A DNA stretch of 64,000 nucleotides from Ahaetulla prasina (GCF_028640845.1 NC_080541.1:155092502-155156501); one strand, 5' to 3'; shown: positions 11,251 to 22,751, counted from the stretch's first letter. Numbers and translations are program-made. The notes: a model not told the origin generated them from the letters alone.

Positions 11251-12697
11251 TTATTTATTTATTTATTTATTTTATTTTATTAGATTTTTATACCGCCCTT
11301 CTCCCGAAGGACTCAGGGCGGTGTACAGCCAGAATAAAATACAGAATATATACAATTAAAAGAAATTAAAAGAAACTATTAATAAACGGCCGATAATTTA
11401 AAAAAATTAAAAATTTAAAATCACTAAAACCCCAATTTAAAATCAACTATTTATGCCAGTCCTGCTTGAGTGAATAAATATGTTTTTAGCTCACGACGAA
11501 AGGTCCGAAGATCAGGCACTTGACGTAAGCCAGGGGGGAGTTCGTTCCAGAGCATCGGTGCTCCCACAGAGAAGGCCCTACCCCTGGGGGCCGCCAGCTG
11601 ACATTGTTTGGCGGATGGCACCCTGAGAAGGCCCTCTCTGTGAGAGCGTATGGGTCGATGGGAGGCATAAGGTAGCAGCAGGCGGTCTCGTAAGTACCCG
11701 GGTCCTAAGCCATGGAGCGCTTTAAAGGTGGTAACCAGGATCTTGAAGCGCACCCGAAAGACCACAGGAAGCCAGTGCAGACTACGGAGCAGTGGTGTTA
11801 CGTGGGAGCCACGAGCGGCTCCCATTACCACTCGCGCAGCTGCATTCTGGACTAACTGCAGCCTCCGGGTGCACCTCAAGGGCAGCCCCATGTAGAGAGC
11901 ATTGCAATAATCCAGCCGAGACATAACCAGAGCGTGAGTGACTGTGCATAAGGCATCCCGGTCAAGGAAGGGACGCAACTGGCGAACCAAGCGGACTTGG
12001 TAAAAAGCCCTCCTGGTGACGGCCGCCAGATGTTCATCAAAGGACAGCCAACCATCCAGGAGGACGCCCAAGTTGCGAACCACCTCCTTTGGGGCCACTA
12101 ACTCACCCCCAACAGTCAGCTGCGGGTGCAGCTGACTGTACCCGGGTGCCGGAATCCACAGCCACTCCGTCTTGGAGGGATTGAGCTTGAGTCTGTTTCT
12201 CCCCATCCAGACCCGTACAGCTTCCAGGCACCGGGACAGCACTTCGACCGCTTCGTTGGGGTGGTCCGGGGTGGAAAAGTACAGCTGAGTATCATCAGCG
12301 TAAAGATGATAACTCACCCCGAAACCACTGATGACCTCGCCCAGTGGCTTCGTGTAGATGTTGAACAGGGTAGGCGAGAGAATCGACCCCTGAGGTACCC
12401 CACAAGTGAGGCCCCTCGAGGATGACCTCTGCCCCCCTGTCAACACCGTCTGCGACCGGTCAGAGAGATAGGAGGAGAACCACCGATAAACGGTGCCTCC
12501 CACTCCCAATCCCTCCAACCGGCGCAGCAGGATACCATGGTCGATGGTATCAAAAGCCACTGAGAGATCTAATAGGACCAAGGCAGAGGAACAACCCCTG
12601 TCCCTGGCCCTCCAGAGGTCATCCACCAACGCGACCAAAGCCGTCTCCGTGCTGTAACCGGGTCGGAAGCCGGACTGGAACGGGTCTAGATAGACAG
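11251..12697 (-). mobile_element. L2-type LINE nested in L1, 5'-truncated
   Basis: The minus-strand copy ends in a TTTA repeat (11251-11280) preceded by a GC hairpin typical of this family in the window (CCGCCCTGAGTCC ... GGGCGG). It starts at CTGTCTATCTAGACCCG, which also occurs inside the fuller copy at 49958. It splits L1 ORF2 between endonuclease and reverse transcriptase, so it is younger than the L1. Confidence 0.9.
11451..12690 (-). pseudogene. L2-type reverse transcriptase, 5'-truncated but open
   Basis: About 395 codons are uninterrupted, the best preserved L2 frame in the window. It contains ALVLLDLSVAFDTIDHGILL, GVPQGSILSPTLFNIYTKPL, the catalytic YADD (YHLYADDTQLYFS), LNPSKTEWLWI and the C-terminal block WLPVVFRVRFKIL ... 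LWNELPPGLRQ. The endonuclease half is lost through 5' truncation. Such an RT would copy its own RNA in the nucleus, but without the endonuclease this copy cannot be autonomous. Confidence 0.9.
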
Positions 12698-13776
12698 CTT
12701 ATGTTTAGCATATTGTATATTTGTTGCTGATCGGCTATTATCATATTAAATTGATTCTGTAATAACTTTATTGCATCTTTAAGTTTTTGATCATACGGGT
12801 TATGTATTAATAATTGTTGCTTCTTATAAATTTCCTCTTCTAGATACCTACGCTGTCTTTGTTGCTTATTTCTCTGTCTATTATTAATATATATTAATAC
12901 ACCTCTCATAAAAGCTTTACTGGCGTCCCAAACCATTTCTATCGATGTTTCGTTATTCAAATTATGATCAAAAAATTCTTTCATCTGCTTTTTACATTGA
13001 TTTACATTATCCTGATATCTAAACAAATTTTCATTTAATCTCCAAGTTCTTCTACCTTCTTTTCCATATTGCAATTCCATCCAAACAGGACTATGATCAG
13101 ACAAAGATCTTGGAAATATCTTAGTTTTCTTCACCTTAAAAAGCAAATCATTAGAAATTAAAATAAAATCAATATGTGAGAAGGATTGATGCCTATCAGA
13201 GAAAAAAGTATAATCTCTTTCCTCCAAATTCCGCAGTCTCCATACATCTCTCAACTCAAAATCTTCTATCATGTCAAAAAAGGATTTAGGCAGCTTTGCA
13301 TGTGCAGGTATCTTCTTAGAAAAAGTTCTCTTGTCCTTTCGTGTATCTATTACTCCATTCCAATCTCCCAATATAATACACGATTTATAATCCCATAGAA
13401 TCAATTTATCATACAACATTCTATAAAATTTTTCTTGTTGCTGATTGGGTGCATATATAGCAAACAAAAGGGTCTTTTTTGTTTCTATTGTAAGTTCAAT
13501 AGCAATATATCTTCCGTGAATATCTGCCTCTATTAACTTGGCTGGTATATCTTTTCTCAAATAAACCACTATGCCATGTTTTTTGTCCAAAGCAGAGGCA
13601 ATAAAATGTTTACCTAACTTTGAGTTTATTAAGTACTTTTGATCTGATAGTTTAATATGCGTTTCTTGTAAGCAAATTACATCATTTCTAAATTGTTTCA
13701 AATAATGAAATATTTTTCTTCTCTTCTGAGCTGAATTCAAACCATTGACATTCCAAGTCAAGATTTTATTTGCCAT
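12698..13776 (-). pseudogene. L1 ORF2 endonuclease domain (N-terminus)
   Basis: Starts ATG at 13776 (MANKILTWNVNGLNS). This is an APE-type endonuclease with its hallmark motifs: the N-terminal TWNVNGLNS, the acidic LQETH, GDWNG, and SDHSPVW near the end. These residues nick target DNA for reverse transcription. The frame is open until the L2 insertion at about 12697 and runs a little into it (to 12619). The start overlaps the ORF1 stop by a few bases. Confidence 0.9.
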
Positions 13777-13981
13777 TACTGGCCTGCTGAAGCTTTTGAG
13801 CGATCAGCTGAAGATCGTCCTCCCGTATCTTCGGCCGTGCTCCTCCCACCGCTTCTGTAGCAGAATCCTGAATTTTACTTTGAGTTTGTTGCTCCTTTTC
13901 TTTACGCTTAAGACTTTTGAATATCATAAAACAATTCTTTCCACAGGGGTGGCAAAGACCTGTATATTTAGTTGTTTCCAT
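13766..13981 (-). pseudogene. L1 ORF1 C-terminal remnant
   Basis: An open segment on the minus strand ends in LIAQKLQQASNGK with its TAA at 13766-13768, inside the first codons of ORF2 (ATG at 13774-13776). The basic, glutamine-rich end and its position support an ORF1 tail. The upstream ORF1 (coiled coil, RRM) is missing through 5' truncation somewhere before 13981. Confidence 0.6.
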
Positions 13982-15204
13982 CCTGATCCTCTGCTGTTTG
14001 GAGAAGTGGAACAGTAATTCTAATATTTCTGAAAGACTCCAAATTGGGGCAGAGTGTGCATGAAGAATCTGTGGTCATCAAGATGTTGTTGAACCATAAT
14101 TCCCAGAGGTCAAAAGAGCATTAGTGAGGCCGGGAATTGAATATCTGAAGAAGCACAATTCTCTTAGTGCAAATGTCCATTAAATTTTCTTTAATCCAAC
14201 TGTCAGAACAAAGAATTAGGAATCTACAATAAAAAGTAAATGTAAATTTGTATATATTTATATATATGTAGATTTAATTATGATCAAAATGATTACTTTC
14301 CATGCATTACATATTTTTTTTCCTCTGTCATATTAAAAAATTACAACTTGACAGCAACTATATTTTTGCCTGGATGGGGGAAGGGTGTGTAATTTATGTA
14401 AACCCAAAAATAAATATCCTAGCTATGTCCACTTCTTACTTTAATTCTGATAGATGGATAAATAGTTAGATTACTATTATCAGTGAAGAAAGGCAGAAGT
14501 GCATTTAAAGTAAGTATCGGCTTTGCAATTTGCATGAAAACAATAATCAGAAAAGGACTAAGTGACATAAATATATACTTAATTCTAAGCTATCATACTA
14601 TTCAGGCTCTGGTTTTTTTTAAAATTTTACTACAGTATTGACAACTGATTATAAAATGGAAACTCTCCAATAGCTTGATGGGAGGTGATAAGGGTCATAA
14701 TGCAAGTTTTACAGTATTTTCTTTTCTGCAAAAGTTTTTTCTGCCATGGATTTGTGGGAAAAGAGGAAGGAGAGAGACAGAGGGAGGGAGAGAGAGAGAG
14801 GGAGAGAGAAAAAACATGACCAGTTTATCAACTAGTAGCCACCATGCAGTTCCTATAAATTCTGGAACTTTGCCAGTTCAAATAGACAGATTCAATGGCC
14901 TGCTTTTATGCCTCAATATATATCTGCCCCCATCCTTCCAGTGATGCCTACGTCTATTAAAATCCCCATATTTCAAGAGTTTATAACTGACCCCAAAATG
15001 CTCTCTTAGCAAAAGCTGGCTTTTACTAAAAGGTCTCTATCTACAAATGACATTTGGTTTAACCACATTACTCAAGTACCAATTTGTCATCTTTTACAGT
15101 GCTTCATGGAATGACCCCAAAGAGGAAGATTTTCTCTAACAGTCTAGCATTTTCTAGTTTTTTCATTGAGAAGCTTTATAGCCTACTACGAACCACACAG
15201 CTGC
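13982..15204. other. no gene seen; GGAGA-rich purine run
   Basis: AT-rich unique DNA with a purine microsatellite (GAGAGAGGGAG type) at about 14764-14812. I found no supported gene. Confidence 0.5.
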
Positions 15205-15921
15205 TCAAGATAGTTTTGCCCCTGGCATCAACCGAATAAGCTTTCATGCCATAGTTCGCAATTACTCAGAGTTTAAGACTAAAGGGTCTGTTACCAGGCT
15301 GTTGAGTGAATGGGCTTAGATTGATAGTCTAATTCTTTTCTCACTATTCCATCTATCAGAACTGATACGAGGCATTTTGCTAACAGCAATGAAGGCCACA
15401 ATAACACTCCATCTTTCATTTCAGTGACAGTAGATGAGCAGCATGGCAGAGAAGTCTTAGTTCAAGCTTAGCAATGGAAGATGTTGGCTCTAACCTTACC
15501 ATGAAGCAAGCTGAAGGTTGAGGAGGTTGCCACATGAAAGCATTGGTGGACCTCCAGCATGTGGAACAAAACAAAAACAGCAACCATCTCTCAGAGAGCT
15601 GCATAATAGAATAGAATTTCTCTGAACCAAAGCTGAAAATCTATGTCATCCGTTAAAAGAAATGTCAAAACAATACACAGAGTCCATTCTACATGGGGGG
15701 AAAAAAAAGTATTGCTACCAGATCTGAAATTTGTGCAAAAGTAGAGAGTAAAATGAGACCTACTCTATTATTGCATAAGCTGTTTTTCTTCAAAGTACTG
15801 GCAGATATACATTATAATGCCATCTATTAATATCAATTCTACCTTTCCAAGTTTTCAACCCTGAGTAATTGCGAACTATAGCATGAATGCTTATTTGGTT
15901 GATGCCAGGGGCTTCTATCTT
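15205..15921. repeat. diverged inverted repeat, arms ~60 bp, ~590-bp spacer
   Basis: The arm 15205-15271 (core CCCTGGCATCAACCGAATAA) matches the reverse complement of 15861-15921 with a few mismatches and one small gap. This could be the ends of an old element or a local inverted duplication. No target duplication was identified. Confidence 0.65.
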
Positions 15922-16740
15922 GCATTTAGTGGAAAACAAGAAGACAAGAAGAAATAAAACCCACATGCTAGATTCAGGTCCTTTTCAGATCCATGCAAAA
16001 AGTAGAGAAGAGTAGGAAGGCCTGTGTACGAACTTAATGCAGTGTTTCACATGCAAAATATCTAATAGCATTCATTAAATCTTACTGGCAAATAAGGATA
16101 GCTGTTCAATACATACAATTCTATCTTTTCCCCATATATCAGCCCCATGGAAGTTACTTGTTGATGTAAAGCAAGTAGGAGATCCCAATGGCTTTTCTTA
16201 TTTGCCTCATTAAGCTCAGTGTTGACTGTAAAGCCATTAAGAAAATCTGTATCTGATATCACTTTTCCTCAGGTGCTGGTAATTGCCGGTGGTTTTTAGT
16301 TGTGTTTGTTTAGATGAATGCTGTGTCTTTTTTCCTCATTGCACCTGTTCTCTGCAACCCTCTGGGAAGAGCCTCAAGTTGGGTGTTTTGTTTGAAATGC
16401 AAGGTTAGCTACCGCACATTTAGATTCTTGTCACATTAATAATTTGCTGAAACTAAGGCATCTGCTTGGACATAACACTGGATGGACCAGTGGATTTTTA
16501 CTGAACCAAAGTTAAAAATCTATGCCTGAATGACAGGCGTGAAGTAATTTCACTGGCCTATTGAGCCTGCTGGTTCAGTTATCCCAATGCATGAGAATAT
16601 AAACATGCTCTTAAAATGGCTTATTTAATAAAAAGGAAGTCAGGTTTTGTAAAACACAAATATGGCCTGTCTGCAGCCTGGAGACTCATCAATAGTAGAT
16701 CTATAAACCTAATTGTCATACTTGCTGGCTAAGAATATCA
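15922..16740. other. no gene seen
   Basis: Unique AT-rich sequence. A segment near 16498-16525 (ACTGAACCAAAGTTAAAAAT) resembles 15622-15645, hinting at a short dispersed repeat. Confidence 0.45.
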
Positions 16741-16774
16741 GTGTGTGCGTGTGTGTATTCATACATGCATGCAT

Positions 16775-16813
<39 letters not shown>

Positions 16814-16855
16814 CATACATACATACATACATACATACATACATACATACATACA

Positions 16856-16938
<83 letters not shown>
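16741..16938. repeat. compound microsatellite (TG)n-(ATACAT)n-(TACA)n-(TA)n
   Basis: Nearly 200 bp of simple repeats directly abut the Penelope-like element. A matching short TA run lies at its other end (18443-18456), so insertion may have been into the AT repeat. All open frames across it are repeat translations. Confidence 0.95.
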
Positions 16939-16941
<3 letters not shown>

Positions 16942-17052
16942 TTCTGAGGTTTTCGTGGGTGTTTGTATGTAGGTCTTTGGTTATTCAGGTTTTCTCCCAC
17001 GTAAAATTGGAAGTGTCTTGGCGACGTTTCAATGAAGTCTCATTCGTCATCT

Positions 17053-18150
17053 TCAGGCTTCAGCTTCGTGCTTCTGGGAGCAATGTGTGATTGCAGCTGT
17101 TTCTTCCTTTTTAACTGCTAGTGGGGGTTTGAACTGATTGGGTGGAGCTTGGCTGTGCTCTGATTGGATGGGGGGGTTTGTGCTCTGATTAGTCTGAGTT
17201 GCAGTGGGATTTGAGCTGGTGAGCTGCATTGCTGTTGTTTGGCTTCGTGTTTGTGGTCGTGCTACATCTTCATAGTGGGTGTCTGTCTGCTGCATGTATG
17301 GATTGGAGGGGTTTGAAATGGCTAATGTTGCAGCTGCAGTCTGGCTTCTGGTCCTTGGTCGTGCTTCATGATTAGTGTGGATTTGGGTCTGCTTTCTGGG
17401 TGGATGTGTGGTGGTGACATCCTGTGTGGACCTCGTGAGTGTGGGTCTGGTGTCATTCTTTGTGTTAGGGACTAGTTTGTCAATAAGGGCGGGTTTCCAA
17501 ATGGCTGGTAGGCAGGAGGTATCATCTCGTTTGTTCATGCTGTGTGGGCGTTTTTCTATCTCGATGGCTTCTCTGATTATTCTGTTGTTAAAGTGTTCAG
17601 TTTTGGCGATAGTTCTGGTCTTTTTAAAGTCAATATCGTGTCCTGTGGCTTTAAGGTGTTGGACCAGGGAAGAAGTTGGTTCCTCTTTTTTGACTGAGTT
17701 CTTGTGTTCTTCAATGCGTACACTTATTCTTCTGTTGGTTTGTCCAATGTATGTGGTGGGGCAGGCGGTGCATGGGATTTCATATACTCCTTGATTTTCT
17801 AACTCAATTTTGTCTTTGGGGTTTCTTAGGATGGTAGATATTTTTTGGTTTGTGCAGAATGCTGTCTTGATGTTGTGTTTGTGGAGGATCTTGCTGATTC
17901 TGTCTGTGGTGCCTTTTATATATGGGAGGAGGGCTGTGCCGTTTTCTTGTTCTCTGTCTTGGATTTTAGTGGGGGGTTCTTTTTGGATTAGTTTGGTAAT
18001 CCTATTTCTCTGGAATCCATTAGATGTTAGTACGTTTGTGACAGTGTGTAGTTCGGTTTTTAGGTGTTGTTCGTCAGCTAAGCGTTTTGTTCTAGAAATG
18101 AGTGTCTTAGCTACGGAGTTGATCTGTGCTGCGTGGTGGTGTGAGAGTGC
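17053..18150 (-). pseudogene. Penelope RT C-terminus and GIY-YIG endonuclease
   Basis: Reading down from 18150 the frame is open: HHHAAQINSVAKTLISRTKR (end of RT), then GTALLPYIKGTTDRISKIL, a GIY-YIG nuclease (GVYEIPCTACPTTYIGQTNR with the following RISVRIEEHK), and the linker TIAKTEHFNNRIIREAIEIE. After MNKRDDTSCLP follows a low-complexity Thr/Gln-rich tail to the stop at 17053. The GIY-YIG nuclease nicks target DNA in this element class. The N-terminal RT (fingers, YADD-type motif) is absent, so the gene is partial. Confidence 0.85.
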
Positions 18151-18384
18151 GTGACAACTTCCTCACACACCTCAATAGCCTACACCCCAAAATACAGTTC
18201 ACCATGGAAACAGAAATTAACAGCCAACTTCCCTTCCTAGATGTCTTAGTTTACAGGAAACCCAATGGCTCCCTAGGACACACCATCTACCAGAAGAAAA
18301 CACACACAAACCACTATCTGCACGCACTTCGTGCTCCCAGAAGCATGAAGCTGAAGCCTGAAGATGACGAATGAGACTTCGTCG
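18151..18384 (+). pseudogene. Penelope RT mid-segment on the opposite strand
   Basis: The open plus-strand segment DNFLTHLNSLHPKIQFTMET ... LPFLDVLVYRKPNGSLGHTI ... NHYLHA is the RT part that in intact elements comes just before the HHHAAQ block now on the minus strand. It then jumps, after YLHA, into the element's terminal sequence. The break sits where the two halves should join, so an inversion during integration is likely. Confidence 0.8.
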
Positions 18385-18463
18385 AAACGTCGCCAAGACA
18401 CTTCCAATTTTACACGGGAGAAAACCCGAACAACCAAAGACCTATATATATATATAAACATAC

Positions 18464-18990
18464 TGTCGTGTCCCACTCCTCCGCTGACGGCCGGGTCAGG
18501 GAAATCCGAATCAGGCATGCCTCCGCAGCTCTGCCAAAGTTCTAGCAAAGTCCTCAGGGCAGGCAGGAGACCAGAAAGTGACTTCAGCAAGATATGTTTA
18601 GACTTTGCCTGACTCAGAGAATGCCAGAAAGCAGGTCCTTTATATAGGCCATGGTGTGTGGCTCCATGACTCAGCACTTATCTAGGCCTGCCCCTCCCTT
18701 CCTTCTGTTGCCTCCATCTATCAAGTCTTCTGACGCGTGGGTCACTCCAGTCTGCAGCTGTTGGCAATTAACCTCCCTCAGGCTCACATGCTGTGGAGGA
18801 GGGGGAGGGGTCCAGTTGCTCCATTTGCAAGGGCATGGAGCCAGAGCTGGGGGCTGGAGATACTTCCTCCTCTTCAGCCTGTCTGGGCATGGAGCCAGGG
18901 CTGGGGCCGGGAGGCATACTAGGACATTCCTCCGTGTTCGGAAGCAGATAAGAAGGCCCCAGCTGTGGTGAGATCGGACGAGACACAACA
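18464..18990 (-). mobile_element. solo LTR (TG...CA, TATA box on minus strand)
   Basis: The 527-bp block begins TGTCGTGTCCCACTCC and ends GAGACACAACA, so both termini are TG/CA with short inverted ends. A TATA box (CCTATATAAAGG) is readable on the minus strand near 18640, giving the orientation. The flanks CATAC and CTTAC may be a mutated 5-bp target duplication. A Gypsy-type or ERV origin cannot be decided from the LTR alone. Confidence 0.6.
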
Positions 18991-19111
18991 CTTACACACA
19001 CAAAAACCCAGGACCACACTTGAAGTTCTATTAAACAGATTTATTGCTCATGCCTAGGAATCTACTCAACTAACACACTATCTCTTCAAATAGCACTATT
19101 TTGGCCCTAGG
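18991..19111. other. unclassified; possible LTR-adjacent sequence
   Basis: On the minus strand it contains AATAAATCTGTTTAATAGAA, resembling a polyadenylation region. It may belong to the neighbouring LTR element or be flank. I cannot decide. Confidence 0.3.
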
Positions 19112-19121
19112 TAAGGGTTAA

Positions 19122-19474
19122 TGGAGGGGGTTGCGGTGGCTCAGTGGCTAAGACACTGAGCTTGTCGATCAAAAGGTTGGCAGTTCAGAGGTTCGAATCC
19201 CTAGTGCTGCGTAATGGGGTGAGCTCCCGTTACTTGTCCCAGCTCTAGTAGTTCGAAAGCTGGTAAAAAATGGAAGTAGGAAAACAGGGACCACCTTTGG
19301 TGGGAAGAAAACAGCATTCTGTGCACCTTTGGTGTTTAGTCATGCCGGCCACAGGACCACGGAGACGTATTCGGACAGTGCTGGCTCTTCGGCTTTGAAA
19401 CAGAGATGAGCACTGCTCCCTAGAGTCGGGAACAACTAGCACATATGTGCGAGGGGAACCTTTACCTTTACCTT
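19122..19474 (+). mobile_element. tRNA-derived SINE with Bov-B-like tail (Sauria/Squam type)
   Basis: A complete-looking SINE: RNA polymerase III box A (GGTGGCTCAGTGGCTAAGAC) and box B (GGTTCGAATCC) in the tRNA-like head, a body, then a tail resembling the Bov-B LINE end (AGAGTCGGGAACAACTAGCA) and a terminal (TTTACC)n. A 10-bp duplication TAAGGGTTAA flanks it (19112-19121 and 19475-19484). This is the best preserved SINE in the window. Confidence 0.9.
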
Positions 19475-19484
19475 TAAGGGTTAA

Positions 19485-20982
19485 CAGAATTCAGTTGGAT
19501 TTGAACTTAGTCCATTTGTGGCTACGTAGATATTCTAGGCTGATTCATTTTTTGACTCTACCTTCAGGTTCTGCTAAATTGTTTTGCATTGTTCCTCATT
19601 ATATTCATTTAATACGTTTTGTTTCCCTTGCATTGCCAGAAGCAACTAAGACTGACAAATCTTTAAAAAGCTGGAAGGATGAGACTACTGGGGGTAAATG
19701 AATATTCTAACATTCCAGCAACCTAACAATGGTGGGGGAATCTCTTCTTAACCTAATGGCAGGAATTTCTTCCTTGAAACTGTCTCCAGGTGTAGGACAA
19801 TATCATGGAATATAAACCCAGGACATCTGTTTTATGCTATAATGCTTCATTCTTTGGTGAGAAAATATTTATAGCTTCCCTGAGCTTTTTTTGTGTGTGA
19901 GTTAACAATTCCAATTTATCTCTTTTTAGTCTTTAAACATTTAGCATGTTTGATTTCAGCCCTTCATGCTTTTCCACCAATTTGGGTATTGTTTACTGGC
20001 TCATTCTGTACAAATGTTTTGTAAAAAGAAATTATCTCATACAATACAGATGTCCAAATAATATGCAGCATAAATAACCAAGTAAAATACTATGAAGCCA
20101 CAATAAAAACAAATGCACAATATTTAAGAATCACAAAGGAATAATAAAACAATTAACAAGACAAGCATAAATAACCTACATTTTATTTTATGCTCACTGG
20201 AAGCATTAGTTGAAACATACCAGTTTTTCAAATTTAGCACACTTCTTTTCTTTGTATTAGCTTGCCTGCTTTTACAAAGGAGTAAAAAATGTAGCATGTA
20301 ATGCCGCATAGGAGAATAGACTTCATTTGCTGATTTGAACCCATCAGGATAATCTTGTATTTTTCATTAAGTTTTGCTTGCATGTGAAAAACAAGACTCT
20401 TACATTTTTTATATATTTATAAAATTAGTATAAATTATAATGCAATGCAAGCAAACCTTTTTGAGATGTAACCCACAGAAGTTTGGACTTGCTTCTGGCA
20501 TTCAAACTTAGGAGGTCCAATCCAAATCCTGAAATATACTGAATTTGCAATGGCAATTTAGCAGCCTCATCTTACATTATGATTTCCAGCTGTGCCTTGC
20601 ACCTTTTTATAAAAGCAGACCACAGGCAGACCTGCTTTTGCGTAGGCAGAAAATATTTCATTGGGTTGATATGAACAGATTGGAAAGTTTGCTTTGCTCT
20701 TTAAAGTACTCCTTGCCGAAAATTTGACTTACTGCAATCACCATGTAATGTGGTTATTTATTTAACACAGCTTTGTTGAGGAAAGAAATCTGAACAAAAC
20801 AAACAGGCATTTCTTTATCATGGTCTGATAGTCTCAGGTTTCATGTTAGGCACTGCAATAAATCTTAGCTCTCTGTCACTTAAATTCATACTTGGCACTT
20901 ACTTAAAAATATATGGATACACAACAGCACAAGTATGAGTGTGTGTATGTCTATATGTATGTGTGTGTGTATCTGCCTTAAT
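19485..20982. other. no gene seen
   Basis: AT-rich DNA; a (TG)n run lies at about 20936-20975. Short open frames such as 19447-19701 overlap the SINE end and show no domain. Confidence 0.5.
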
Positions 20983-21065
20983 ACAGGTAGTCCTCAATTT
21001 ATAACCCCAATGGTGCCCAAAATTCCTGTCGCTAAGTAAGTTTTGCCCCATTTTACCACAGTTCC
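20983..21065 (+). mobile_element. MITE fragment (5' end), followed by (CT)n(GT)n
   Basis: TACAGGTAGTCCTCAATTTA and the following 60 bp match one end of the larger MITE at 61931-62339 (there in diverged form). The fragment ends in CT/GT microsatellites (21064-21140). Confidence 0.7.
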
Positions 21066-21140
21066 CTCTCTCTCTCTCTCTCTCTCTGTCTCACACCCAC
21101 ACAGAAACTCTGTGTGTGTATCTGTGGTGTGTGTGTGTAA

Positions 21141-22625
21141 GCTGTATGCCAGTGCTTCACTATGAAACTATGTGCTTGGCCTTAATAAATTGATACTTAC
21201 AGCTTAAAACTTAATGTAGAATGTGTAACTCTGTAGCATCAGAGTGTTTTAATATAATGCAACTAGCAGTTGGAACAGAGGGGAGGGGGAATAGAATGTC
21301 CCAGCCCACATCATCCATCAATATTCATCTGGCTAGCATCCTGTCAATGTGTGAGAGAGTTGAGGGTGTTTGGAAACTCATACAGTATTTGCTGTGTGAG
21401 CAAGAAGGAGACACGAAGGAGGCTGGGCGTGGCTTAGCTCAACTGTTCTGTAGTAAAGCTGCTTGCTACTGTGAAAGTAAAACTAAAAGTGAAACTCCTC
21501 TCCTCTGCTTGTGTTTTGCATTTGGAACAGATTTCTTTTGAGGTGGGGAGGGGGAGTAGAACTCCTTAGCATATTAATATATTATAATAATATAGGAAAT
21601 ACTAATGCTCTGATGATCATTTTGAAAAATCCTTTCTTAGTGAGCATCTAGAAGCCAAGAGGAACATATGTCACAAATTTCAAGTTTGTAGCCTTTACAG
21701 TTCTGGAGATTTTGTGATTATAGCGTGAGTGGTTTTTGCTTTAAATACTGTATGTATGTACAAATATGTACATACATATTTCTAAGCCTTTTTTTCCACT
21801 TTTTTGACCATTCAGAGACATCAATTTAGTGCTTACACAAAAGTTCAGTTTAGCCTGAGAATTGTTGGTTCCTACCTTTCCAGCTTCAGCTTTCATATAT
21901 ACTATTGTTACGAACTTGGACCTGGTCATATTTTTGTTAGGCATACTGCATATATTAAAATTATTCTGCAGCTTCTACTTTCATGAATGATGCAAATGGT
22001 TCTGAACTTGCTACTGGAATATTTTTTTTTAAAAGTTTCCAGTGTAGTGCAAGTAAATAAGTCAGCAAAACTGTTACCTGTCTGTTGCAAACTGTAATAT
22101 GTGGTCTCATATAGATGTCACTATATAAATTACTTTGAACACAAGAAGAAACTAACATTCTCTAATGCTGGAATCTCCACAGAGATAAAGGAGATAAAAT
22201 CTGTAACTCAATTCTATAGTATTAGCCTTCAAAACAGATGACATTCTACTTGCTTTTCTGTGATACACATCCCTCTTTACCTGACAATTCAGACTGATAT
22301 GAAAAAAGTGTCATCAATATGAATGGCTATCCTAATGTTTAAAAATGCAAGAATGTCCCCAAAGATTCCTTACAGTGAAAAAATATATAAGCCTTCTGAT
22401 TCAATATTTCAGTTAGGTCTTGTAATTTCTCCCATTATTGCTATATTTGAATTATCTTACTGCAGACTTCACTGTATTTTATTTAACTCCTAAAATATTT
22501 GGCACATCTTCTTTGCTTTAAATAACTTAATTGTGCACGGTAAAAGAGGTTTAATTTTTGCTTACCTCTTGGAATCCCCATGACTTCTTATAACTTATAT
22601 TAATAACTGACTACTTCATAGACAG
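21141..22625. other. no gene seen
   Basis: AT-rich unique sequence without recognisable repeats or genes. The 21221-21541 open frame has no identifiable domain. Confidence 0.45.
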
Positions 22626-22751
22626 AAAATGTACAAAAATGCATGGTTGCTACTGAACAATGCTTGTGATCAAATCCTTCTGCCATGGAGATCTAAGGAG
22701 CAGGACCCTTTGATTCGTTTCCTTTTCCTGTTTTCAAAACCCGAGCAACTG
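22626..22751 (+). other. candidate exon (unsupported by homology)
   Basis: A CAG at 22623-22625 and a good donor GTGAGT at 22752 bracket 126 nt (42 codons) open in one frame, reading KMYKNAWLLLNNACDQILLP and onward. Exact multiple of three. The upstream pyrimidine tract is weak and I recognise no protein. It could easily be chance. Confidence 0.2.

Larger units (their letters stand above)
8355..13981 (-). mobile_element. LINE-1 retrotransposon, 5'-truncated, broken
   Basis: The minus-strand element runs from the end of ORF1 (near 13981) through ORF2 endonuclease, reverse transcriptase and C-terminal domain to a terminal A-tract (T run at 8356-8366 on the plus strand). An L2-type LINE occupies about 11251-12697 inside ORF2. 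Single-base breaks separate the remaining ORF2 pieces, so this copy is inactive. The 3' UTR near 8400-8460 is pyrimidine-rich on the plus strand. No clear target duplication was found. Confidence 0.9.
16939..18460. mobile_element. Penelope-like element, head-to-head rearranged
   Basis: The coding sequence lies on both strands. RT end plus GIY-YIG endonuclease runs on the minus strand from 18150 to 17053, and an upstream RT segment runs on the plus strand from 18151 to about 18327. The same ~110-bp terminal sequence occurs at both ends in opposite orientation (16972-17082 and 18332-18442), like the inverted terminal structures described for Penelope elements. TA microsatellite borders both sides. 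Confidence 0.85.

Noticed and set aside
12126..12730. Plus-strand open frames opposite the L2 RT
   Set aside because: Antisense shadow of a GC-rich coding sequence; no domain of their own.
16713..17090. Several overlapping open frames with YIH/TYIH/VCMY repeats
   Set aside because: Translation of the TACA/TA microsatellite on both strands.
18651..19019. Frames within the 18.5-19 kb block as a protein gene
   Set aside because: The block has LTR termini and a TATA box, and the frames are not conserved domains.
19122..19200. Possible true tRNA gene
   Set aside because: Boxes A and B are present, but the SINE body, Bov-B-like tail and target duplications show a retroposon.
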